This document shows, piece after piece, positions 8,458 through 15,882 of a stretch of 64,000 bases of DNA. The translations under genes and the position numbers were made by a program. The DNA comes from Dorea sp. D27. Lineage in GTDB: Bacteria; Bacillota; Clostridia; Lachnospirales; Lachnospiraceae. The stretch covers positions 1,320,359 through 1,384,358 of the forward strand of contig NZ_KQ236743.1 in assembly GCF_001185345.1 (NCBI RefSeq). Reading direction: 5' to 3'. Position 1 is the first letter of the stretch; the number at the start of each line of letters is the position of its first letter. The notes below the pieces were generated by a model. The model saw nothing but the letters and a program-made list of their open reading frames with translations, made no database searches and was not told the DNA's origin.

Positions 8458-9453
8458 TCAGCTTATATAGAGTATGTGCACATCTCCCAGTATCCTCTTC
8501 ACTTCCGTCCTGAAAAAAGCTTCCGCCTCTGCCCGTACTTCCGCCCGGTAGCAGTATCTGCCTCTTCCTCTGCCGGTCATAAGCTCTTTGTCATACAGAT
8601 CCGGTGCCTGGGGAAATGCGTCGCCGTTGATGGCGCGGTGTATATATGAATATGTCATGAGTATGATTTCTATAAACATCTGCTTTTTCATCTGTCCGCT
8701 CAGCCCTTCGTTCAGTTCTTCCAAAAGACCTGTATACAGCTCCCTCCACCCTTCTGTAAGCATCACAGGTGCTATCAGAAGGCCGCACGGATAGCCAGCC
8801 GCGCACATCCTGTTGACAGCGTCTATCCTTTGACGCAGGCTGGAAGTACCAAGCTCCACCTTTTGAATCAGAGGCTGCGGATTCACGCTCATGCGGAAGA
8901 TAATCTTGCCCCTGTGTTCCAGATCAAGGAGCGGCTCCACCATATCGAATTTCGTCGGAAAAGTAAGCTTTCCCCTCCCTTCGTGTGCGAATCTGGATAT
9001 CGTATACTCCAGATTACCCGTAATCGTATTCTCCAATATAAGGTCACTGTTGCTTCCTATCTCAAACGTCAGCGGGCTGCTGCTCTTCTCCCCTTGCCTG
9101 ATCAGACGGTCCAGCATCTGTTCCCGGTTCACAAACAGCCGGAGATAGGCGCATTTGTTATAATTGCACACAAGATAGCAGTACAGGCACATGGCCGTGC
9201 AGCCGGAAGAAGTATAAGGGACAAGATAATCTGAGACTTTATGGTTCTCCACGTACTTGTGTGTTTTCCGTGTGCCGATGATGAGGTTCCGCTTCATACG
9301 GCCAAACTCAGAATTGGGCTTGTCCCTCATCTCCTGAATTGCATTATGGCTCTCGATAGGAATCCAGGGCAGGCTGCCAAACTGCTCCTTGAGCTTCTTC
9401 CCAAGGGGATAATCTAAACTGTCCGGTTTATAATATACTGCATCAAATCTCAT
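8458..9453 (-). CDS. splB: Spore photoproduct lyase (radical SAM)
   Basis: A 331-residue radical-SAM enzyme with the CxxxCxxC cluster motif in SSGCTAMCLYCYLVCNY (about residues 83-99). The flanking features belong to spore photoproduct lyase: an N-terminal region with RNLIIGTRK and a later TFPTKFD. The enzyme repairs the thymine dimer 5-thyminyl-5,6-dihydrothymine during spore germination. This fits an endospore-forming clostridium. It is a single-gene unit upstream of the candidate selenoprotein gene on the other strand. Confidence 0.85.
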   Translation of the reverse strand: MRFDAVYYKPDSLDYPLGKKLKEQFGSLPWIPIESHNAIQEMRDKPNSEFGRMKRNLIIGTRKTHKYVENHKVSDYLVPYTSSGCTAMCLYCYLVCNYNKCAYLRLFVNREQMLDRLIRQGEKSSSPLTFEIGSNSDLILENTITGNLEYTISRFAHEGRGKLTFPTKFDMVEPLLDLEHRGKIIFRMSVNPQPLIQKVELGTSSLRQRIDAVNRMCAAGYPCGLLIAPVMLTEGWRELYTGLLEELNEGLSGQMKKQMFIEIILMTYSYIHRAINGDAFPQAPDLYDKELMTGRGRGRYCYRAEVRAEAEAFFRTEVKRILGDVHILYIS

Positions 9454-9628
9454 GATTTTTCCTTTCTGTCGCTGCGAACGTGTCCTATTCCCATCCGTTT
9501 TTCTGCTCCTATTATAACCTGACTGCAGTTTTTATATCATAATTCATCTGTTCATGGTAAAATATTACTGTCCAGGGCAGGCAGCCATGGCTGCACACGA
9601 AGCAAGAGAGACGGGAAGGAGCATGGGA

Positions 9629-9931
9629 ATGCAGGTAATATATGAAAAAGCGTTGAAAGAATATATGGTGAAAAAGCAGCTGGGGACAATCCTTGTCGAG
9701 GCCTATTCTCCAAATTCGTGAACCGGCGTGCCCGAGATAACAGCAAGATTTGCTGACAGGAAAGCATCCGTACGCCTCATAGACAGAAAAAGAGTAAGCC
9801 GCCGGATTCCCGGTGAAATCGGGGAAATCCTCGTGCTTACTCCATCTCTTCATTATGATGATATCATAATACTCGGCTTGAAACGTGTCATTGGAATCCG
9901 ATATATAACCGTAGACGGGATACGGCCTTAA
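9629..9931 (+). CDS. Candidate selenoprotein with in-frame UGA (CC/Se-motif-like family)
   Basis: Read with UGA as selenocysteine, this frame gives a 100-residue protein. The start reads MQVIYEKALKEYMVKKQLG, the motif ..YSPNS-Sec-TG has selenocysteine at residue 31 (UGA at 9719-9721), and the frame then runs open for 69 codons to TAA at 9929. An ideal AAGGAG lies seven bases before the ATG at 9629. Starting 19 bases after the UGA is a hairpin with a 6-bp stem and a loop beginning with G (9741-9755), as bacterial SECIS elements require. Length and layout resemble the small 'CC/Se motif family (seleno)proteins', as I recall them. The alternative is a gene broken by a nonsense mutation. It is convergent with baiI, and the stop codons overlap. 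Confidence 0.6.
9741..9755 (+). promoter_or_regulatory. Putative bacterial SECIS hairpin
   Basis: CAGCAA (9741-9746) pairs perfectly with TTGCTG (9750-9755) around the loop GAT. The distance from UGA to the loop is 25 bases, inside the 16-37 base range known for bacterial SECIS elements, and the loop starts with the required G. Confidence 0.5.
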
Positions 9932-10476
9932 TCATCCTCCCATCCTTCCGGCATCCAGCCGTCCGGGGGGAAGGGATTACGGTACCGGCCATCGGCCTGC
10001 TTCGGGTACATGCGCATCGTGCTGATGTGCCAGCTGCCGTCTTCATATTTCTTGAAATCATCGCAATACACCATCCATGTCTCTATCACGCTGTCGTCCT
10101 CTTTGCAGACATGATGATCCTCATACTGGAATACGCCGCGGGCATGGGTCTCATCCATGATCCATACCATAGGCTGGTGTCCCATATGCATCGTCACAAG
10201 AGCCGAATTTGTCCACTTGGACGTCTTTGCCTGAGCTGCCCTGTCATCCGTGGCAAGCCGGCCGTTATAGTAGTAATGGAAGTCCTCCGCAAACAACTCT
10301 CTTGCACATTCCTCTTTTTTCATATCCATGAGCCACCAGTAATAGTACTTCGTCTCGATTACTTTCTGGAGCTCACACAGCATATCGGGCGTATAGTTCT
10401 GTTTCCGGGCATTTTCGATGACTTCCATAAGCAAAGCCTCATCTTTCTGCTCTCCGGATATTATCTTTACTGCCAT
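9928..10476 (-). CDS. baiI: BaiI, SnoaL/NTF2-like bile acid protein
   Basis: A 182-residue protein of the SnoaL-like (NTF2 fold) class, last gene of the bai operon. It shares the YYWWLMDMKKEECARELFAED pattern and the MHMGHQPMVWIMDE block with BaiE-type dehydratases. In C. scindens baiI is proposed to act on 7-beta-hydroxy bile acids or as a ketosteroid isomerase; its activity is not settled. I place the start at ATG 10476 because AGAGGTGG precedes it by five bases; a GTG three codons upstream is the alternative. Its stop overlaps that of the convergent candidate selenoprotein gene, and no terminator is visible between them. Confidence 0.8.
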   Translation of the reverse strand: MAVKIISGEQKDEALLMEVIENARKQNYTPDMLCELQKVIETKYYYWWLMDMKKEECARELFAEDFHYYYNGRLATDDRAAQAKTSKWTNSALVTMHMGHQPMVWIMDETHARGVFQYEDHHVCKEDDSVIETWMVYCDDFKKYEDGSWHISTMRMYPKQADGRYRNPFPPDGWMPEGWEDD

Positions 10477-10540
10477 TTTTTCCACCTCTTTTTTGCCTAC
10501 ACGTGTACCGGGGCCGAAAACAGCCGGGCCTTATAACCTG

Positions 10541-12526
10541 CTACAGGCCGTATGCAGCTTCAAACCCTTCCCACATGGCATAGCTTGCCTGACGCGCCTT
10601 CACGGCATCGCCGATGACATGCACTTCCGGAACAAACTCTTTCAGGCTCTCGGAAAGCGGATCATAGTTCCTTGAACCAAGCCCGAAGAGGATATAGTCA
10701 AAACCTTTCAGCCATTCCTCCGTTCCGTCACCGCGCTGTACTTTCACATCATGGTCCGTAACTTCTAATATCTTCGTATTCACATTGATCTGTACCCCGC
10801 CCTTTTTAAGCTTACGCAGCATCGGCGCCCGGTTTGGCTCGCATACGCCCGTCAGCAGCTGAGGCAGCATCTCGACGAGCGTCACTTCCACATCGCCGAT
10901 ACTGGCTTCATAGCCCCTCGTAAATGCAGTCGGCCGGGCATTCGCAAGTATCGTCTCGGCGGTCTCGCACGCCACGGCACCTCCACCGAGGACGCAGACG
11001 CGTCCTTTCGGAATGACGAATCTGCCACGCAGAAAATCATGGGCCGTAAGCACCGGATACTCCTTCGTTCCTTTGATCGGAGGTACGAGAGGCCTGGCGC
11101 CTGTTGCCACGATGACAGCATCCGGGGCGAATCGCCGCACCTCCTCCACCGTCGCCTCTTTGCCAAACTCGAACCCGACCCCCGCTTTTTTGGCCCTGTA
11201 ATTCAGGTGGACGAGCCACTTGGTCATCTCCTGCTTGCCGGGTGACACGACCGCCATGTTAAGCTGGCCCCCGATGTTATCGTCAGCCTCCCAGACGGTG
11301 ACGTTATGCCCACGCTCCGCCGCAGTGACCGCCGCATACATTCCTCCCGGACCCGCCCCGATGATAAGCGTCTTCTTGGGCTTTTTGGCCGGTACGTCCG
11401 GAAAATCGTACTCCCGTCCTACGAGGGGATTGATATGGCAGCGGCACTGCGGGCTCTGGGCCGATCTGGTGATGCAGCTCCCGCCGCAGCTGCCGCACGG
11501 GGTGATGTCATCAAATCGGTTCTCGTAAGCCTTGCTGCACAGATCCGGGTCCGCGAGCAGCGGTCTTCCCATAGATACGCCGTCCACGATTCCTCTCTCT
11601 ACGATATCGGCTGCATACCGGATATCATTGATCTTTCCTACTGCATAGACAGGGATGCCGACCACTTTCTTGATTTCAGCCGCCTCATAGATGTTCATGC
11701 CGATGCGTTTGCTCTGGCTTGGAATGATATATTCCAGCCCTTCATACTGTGTCCCTCCGGACACTTCCAGCAGATTCACTCCTGCCGCTTCAAACTTCGG
11801 TGCCAGATAAAGCATATCTTCCAGAGAGTTGCCCCCCTCTGCCCGTTCATCTCCCGAGATTCTAAGGAACACCGGATAGTCTGCGCTGACATTTCTTCTG
11901 ACCTCTTCTATCACTTCGATGATAAACCTGGCCCGGTTGTCAAGGCTGCCGCCGTACTCATCCATACGTTTATTGCGAAGCGGAGACAGGAAAGCCCCGG
12001 GTAGCATGTATGCATGTGCGCAGTGCAAGGAGATCCCCCCGCATCCGGCTTCTTCCGCACGCCGTGCGGCTGCTCCAAACTGGCGTATAACCGTATGGAT
12101 CTCGTCAATGCTTATGGACCGGCTCACATGGCAGTTGGCGTTCGTGTTCACAGACGGTCCAAGCGGCGGTATCTTCCGAAATCCGCAGATAGATTCTGGT
12201 CCAGGATGGATAATCTGCGGAATGAGCGTACTGCCGGCAGCACTTACCCTGTCTGCAAATTCCTTAAACTGAGGCACAAGGCTGTCTGAATCCAGGCATG
12301 TCGTATTGCCAATGTACTGGTAATTACGGTCCACTGTCACGGCATCTATGACGACATAACCAGTTCCGCCTTCCGCCCGGCGGACAAATATGTCCGCCAG
12401 CTTTTTCGGTACCGTACCGTCTTCCGCCTCATAATCCATGCTCATAGGAGCCATGCCTACCCGGTTCTTAAGTGTCAGAGAACCGACCTTAAGCGGGGAA
12501 AATAGTTTGGAATCTTTCATATCCAT
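10541..12526 (-). CDS. baiH: BaiH, NADH:flavin oxidoreductase (bile acid pathway)
   Basis: A 661-residue Old Yellow Enzyme-type protein of the 2,4-dienoyl-CoA reductase family. The N-terminal FMN TIM barrel (about 1-350, FSPLKVGSLTLKNRVGMAPMSM) is followed by 4Fe-4S cysteines CGSCGGSCI near 342-350 with more downstream, then an FAD domain (GAGPGGMYAA) and an NAD(P) domain (VLGGGAVACETA). In C. scindens BaiH acts on 3-oxo-delta-4 steroids of the 7-beta or reductive branch. I set the start at 12526: AGAGG lies nine bases upstream, and the resulting length equals that I remember for C. scindens BaiH. The gap to baiG is 19 bases. Confidence 0.93.
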   Translation of the reverse strand: MDMKDSKLFSPLKVGSLTLKNRVGMAPMSMDYEAEDGTVPKKLADIFVRRAEGGTGYVVIDAVTVDRNYQYIGNTTCLDSDSLVPQFKEFADRVSAAGSTLIPQIIHPGPESICGFRKIPPLGPSVNTNANCHVSRSISIDEIHTVIRQFGAAARRAEEAGCGGISLHCAHAYMLPGAFLSPLRNKRMDEYGGSLDNRARFIIEVIEEVRRNVSADYPVFLRISGDERAEGGNSLEDMLYLAPKFEAAGVNLLEVSGGTQYEGLEYIIPSQSKRIGMNIYEAAEIKKVVGIPVYAVGKINDIRYAADIVERGIVDGVSMGRPLLADPDLCSKAYENRFDDITPCGSCGGSCITRSAQSPQCRCHINPLVGREYDFPDVPAKKPKKTLIIGAGPGGMYAAVTAAERGHNVTVWEADDNIGGQLNMAVVSPGKQEMTKWLVHLNYRAKKAGVGFEFGKEATVEEVRRFAPDAVIVATGARPLVPPIKGTKEYPVLTAHDFLRGRFVIPKGRVCVLGGGAVACETAETILANARPTAFTRGYEASIGDVEVTLVEMLPQLLTGVCEPNRAPMLRKLKKGGVQINVNTKILEVTDHDVKVQRGDGTEEWLKGFDYILFGLGSRNYDPLSESLKEFVPEVHVIGDAVKARQASYAMWEGFEAAYGL

Positions 12527-12545
12527 GTAAAAATACCTCTTTTCT

Positions 12546-13973
12546 TTAATTCTTCTCATGTATTCTCGGCAGCATTCTGACTGCGACAATACCGGCTGCC
12601 ACACAGCCAAGCTCGATGATGGTCAGCGTCTTGATAGATGACACCGCCGCCAGCAAAGTGGCAGCCCCCTCGCTGGCTCCCCCCGCCACGGCTTCCGCCA
12701 TGCGGCTTGTCACGCCGTTTGTGAACAGCGGCACGAATACGGCTACGCCAAAGGGCGCCGATATGTCACGGAACAGTCCGTATGTACCAGTACCTGATCC
12801 GGCCACCTCGTTCGACAGCCCCGACAGGGCCACTTTCATAAAGATAGTCGCATTGCCTCCCAGCCCGACACCAAGAATGCCCAGCGCTGCCGCGAAGATG
12901 GCAACCGAGGAGCCCTCTGTAAAGAAATACATGATGCCGCAGCCGATACCTGTCAGCAGCAGGGAAAAGGTAAGCACGGTCCTCGGCTCCTTCTTGTCCG
13001 CCATAGGCCCTATAATTACGGAACCGAGCGACATGCCGATATACATGATAGAAATCGCGAAGCTGGAAATGATGACATTATCCGGCTGCGTATAGCGTAC
13101 AAATACGATGACGTTCGTCATGTTCGCCTGCATAAGGCCCTGGGTCAGGAAAAGTATGATGACCGGCAGGATAAAAGCCTTGCGTGCCATGAACTTCCCG
13201 TTGAAAATAGGATTGCCTGCTTTCTTCTCCACTAAGATAAGGCAGAGCAGAGATACAGCCGCAACAGCCGCAACGGAGATAAACTGCACGGAACCCCATC
13301 CGATATTCTGTCCAAAGGATGGTACGCACAGAAGCAGACTGAAGAATATGAGGACGAGGACAGAGCCGATACGGTCAAAGTCCGTGAGCTTCCTCTTCTG
13401 GAACGCAGTCTTCTTAATCATAAACATGCAGATAAAAAATACGGCTGCACAGAGCGTCACGCATACCCACATCATCACACGCCAGCCAGCCGCATTCATG
13501 ATGAGGCCGCCGCACGTTGGTCCGACGACGACAGCGCCGCTTGATATGAGCATATAGACCGCAAATCCTTTTCCCGTTTCCTCCGGCGGATACTCTGTGA
13601 CGATGTATGCCATGACTACCGGCGAGATTGCGGCAGTACCGATACCTACGATAAACCGGGCCGCCAGCATGAAGGCCAGTGAGGTGGCAACCGCGGTCAG
13701 AGCATTACCTGCCGTGAAGATCAGGATGCCGAGCAGCAGCGTCGTGCGCCGTCCGAGCACGTCGCCAAGCTTGCCAAGGATAGGCGCGCAGGCAGCGGTG
13801 GACATTGCCAGTGCCAGTGAAATCCATGTCGTATTACTGTAATCAATCCCGATATCCGCGACAAATGCCGGACCGAGAACGGCTGTAAATCCACCGATAA
13901 GGCTGACAAGAAGCGCGGCTATCGCAAATGGAACGAAACCCTTCTTATAGTTCGATTTGGTTGCAGTATTCAT
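12546..13973 (-). CDS. baiG: BaiG, bile acid:proton symporter (MFS)
   Basis: A 475-residue major facilitator superfamily transporter of the DHA2-like, 14-helix type. The motif A-like loop GKLGDVLGRRTTLLLG is near residues 66-82, and GPTCGGLIMNAAGWR is the motif C region. C. scindens BaiG takes up unconjugated primary bile acids with protons, so this gene feeds the operon's cytoplasmic enzymes. It lies between baiF (54-base gap) and baiH (19-base gap). The length is two residues short of my memory of the C. scindens protein. Confidence 0.93.
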   Translation of the reverse strand: MNTATKSNYKKGFVPFAIAALLVSLIGGFTAVLGPAFVADIGIDYSNTTWISLALAMSTAACAPILGKLGDVLGRRTTLLLGILIFTAGNALTAVATSLAFMLAARFIVGIGTAAISPVVMAYIVTEYPPEETGKGFAVYMLISSGAVVVGPTCGGLIMNAAGWRVMMWVCVTLCAAVFFICMFMIKKTAFQKRKLTDFDRIGSVLVLIFFSLLLCVPSFGQNIGWGSVQFISVAAVAAVSLLCLILVEKKAGNPIFNGKFMARKAFILPVIILFLTQGLMQANMTNVIVFVRYTQPDNVIISSFAISIMYIGMSLGSVIIGPMADKKEPRTVLTFSLLLTGIGCGIMYFFTEGSSVAIFAAALGILGVGLGGNATIFMKVALSGLSNEVAGSGTGTYGLFRDISAPFGVAVFVPLFTNGVTSRMAEAVAGGASEGAATLLAAVSSIKTLTIIELGCVAAGIVAVRMLPRIHEKN

Positions 13974-14027
13974 AATCTCTCTCCTTTAGCATATATAACC
14001 AGTATGTAGTACCGCTGAGGCCTTGTG

Positions 14028-15302
14028 CTATTCATCCTTCATATGAGGAATCACTTCCTTCAGACGGTAGCGCTTTATCGTAGTGTCTCTGTCAAATTCG
14101 TTCGTGATGCCTTTTGCATACAATCCGTCTATCTCCTCGTCCGTATAGCCCAGGTCTCTCAGGATGTCTCTGTTATCCATGCCGAACAGCGGAGCTCCTC
14201 TCCATATTTTGGAAGGATTGTTCTTAAATTTATTGATAAGTCCAAGTCCGGTAACATGCCCGAGCATCGGGTCATCCCACTCTGTAATCGTTTCTCTCGC
14301 CTTCCAGTGAGGATCGCTGATGCAGTCCTCCAGCTCATATACTCTCTGGCATGGAATCTGGTTTTCCTGCATGACAGCCTCTACTTCTTCCATCGTGTGC
14401 TCTGCGACATATTTCTCCATCGCTGCTTCCATGCGGCGTCCTACCGGAGAATCAATCAGCCATCCGGTGAATCCTTCCGGGAAATCCGGATCCCCTGAAC
14501 CTGGAACCGGCAGCCCGATAACCGGGAAGCCCCGCTTACACACTTCTGCCCCTGTCATACCGATGAATATCGTTCTTTTGTCCTTACATGTATAGAAGCT
14601 GAAGAGTGCTGCCTGCCCGTCTTTATTACCGGTTCTCGGTACCTTTACGCCATCTGTGGCAAACTGCATCACCCGTCCGTCCATTATACGGGCAAGCGCC
14701 TCATACTGGGCGATATCCACAGATTCTCCTTTTCCGGTCAGAATCGTGCTCACATAGCATGCCAGCATCGCCCAGCACGTAGTCAGGCCGCAAGCAAAGT
14801 CGCTCAGGTACGGGTTGATCTTCAGCGCCTCTGTCGTCCCGTTCAGAGACATGTACCCGCTGAACGCCTGCCCCACCGCGTCATAAGAGGCACGTGTGAC
14901 ATAGCTTGGGTCTCCTGTCTGCCCATACCCTGACACATGTACGATAGCAATTTTAGGATTCACCTTCCAGATCTCTTCATCGGAAAGCCCAAGCCGGTCA
15001 TACTGCCCGCCTTTGGAGGATTCTACCCATATATCCGCCCATTGGATCAGTTTCAGGAATATGTCGCGTCCTTCCTCTGATTTTATATCAGCTACCATGG
15101 AAAGCTGATTCCGGTGGTTCTGAGGATACCCGTACCAGCCCCGCTGGTTGTCAGGCTTCTTCGGCCCTTCAAAGTGGATGACGGTAGCACCGCATTCAGC
15201 GAGAAGCCCTCCCCCTAAAGGTCCTGCTATGTTAGACCCGCTGTCGAGTATGTTCAGCCCTGCCAGGGCACCAAACTTTGGAAAATCTTTTAGTCCAGCC
15301 AT
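14028..15302 (-). CDS. baiF: BaiF, bile acid-CoA transferase (family III)
   Basis: A 424-residue CoA-transferase of family III (CaiB/BaiF). The N-terminal part has LNILDSGSNIAGPLGGGLLAECGATVIHFE. The catalytic aspartate is expected at about residue 168 in NPYLSDFACG. It moves CoA from a dehydroxylated bile acyl-CoA to a new primary bile acid, saving ATP otherwise spent by BaiB. It lies directly after baiE: only 26 bases separate them, where C. scindens carries baiA2. Confidence 0.94.
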   Translation of the reverse strand: MAGLKDFPKFGALAGLNILDSGSNIAGPLGGGLLAECGATVIHFEGPKKPDNQRGWYGYPQNHRNQLSMVADIKSEEGRDIFLKLIQWADIWVESSKGGQYDRLGLSDEEIWKVNPKIAIVHVSGYGQTGDPSYVTRASYDAVGQAFSGYMSLNGTTEALKINPYLSDFACGLTTCWAMLACYVSTILTGKGESVDIAQYEALARIMDGRVMQFATDGVKVPRTGNKDGQAALFSFYTCKDKRTIFIGMTGAEVCKRGFPVIGLPVPGSGDPDFPEGFTGWLIDSPVGRRMEAAMEKYVAEHTMEEVEAVMQENQIPCQRVYELEDCISDPHWKARETITEWDDPMLGHVTGLGLINKFKNNPSKIWRGAPLFGMDNRDILRDLGYTDEEIDGLYAKGITNEFDRDTTIKRYRLKEVIPHMKDE

Positions 15303-15328
15303 CTTTTCATTTCTCCTTTTCTCTTTGA

Positions 15329-15838
15329 TTATTTTGTTTTGTGCATGTTCATCGTTATATTGATCTTCGGATCACGGAAGAAGTGTTCTTCGTATACGCG
15401 GAGATATCCCGTCTCAAGGATATACCATTTGCCGTCAACCTTCTCATACTTATCTGTATAGAACGCTCCGCCGTTGACGCCTGCTCCTGCATATTTGCTG
15501 CCTTCGGTAAAGATAAGCTTATCTTCCAGATACCATTTTCCGGTTGCTGTAGTATCGCTGTCTATCGTAATTTCCGGCGTATGCCCCATGTGCATGCTTA
15601 TCTCCTCTTTCGGCATCGTCTTTTTGAAATAATCTGTGACCTCCTTGGGCCCGTGAAACACGAGCTTGCCATCGGAGTAGGAGGTCACGATGTTTGGTGA
15701 CAATGTCGTCTCCAACTCATCCCAAAATTTGCCGTCAAGGCAGCGGAAATACTGGCCTTTCAATTTTTTAATCTCTTCAATATCTTTCAATCTCTGAATC
15801 TCTTTTTCCAATGCTTCCAATCTTTCTTCTATACTCAT
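15329..15838 (-). CDS. baiE: BaiE, bile acid 7-alpha-dehydratase
   Basis: A 169-residue SnoaL-like dehydratase, the committed and rate-limiting step of 7-alpha-dehydroxylation. Counted from the ATG at 15838 (AAAGGA eight bases upstream), the residues known to matter in C. scindens BaiE line up: Tyr30, Asp35, His83 and Asp106 at the same numbers, and the conserved Arg at 147. A one-residue insertion in the SKYAGAGVNGG loop accounts for the shift. The longer frame (177 residues) lacks a ribosome site at its ATG. It is third in the operon after baiCD. Confidence 0.95.
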   Translation of the reverse strand: MSIEERLEALEKEIQRLKDIEEIKKLKGQYFRCLDGKFWDELETTLSPNIVTSYSDGKLVFHGPKEVTDYFKKTMPKEEISMHMGHTPEITIDSDTTATGKWYLEDKLIFTEGSKYAGAGVNGGAFYTDKYEKVDGKWYILETGYLRVYEEHFFRDPKINITMNMHKTK

Positions 15839-15882
15839 ATCTGTCATCCTTTCTTTTTTCATTATTGTTATGACTTTGGCCT

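Noticed and set aside
9728..9931. GTG-started 67-residue gene
   Set aside because: It has no ribosome site and is in frame with the upstream ATG and UGA, so it is better explained as the second half of the candidate selenoprotein.
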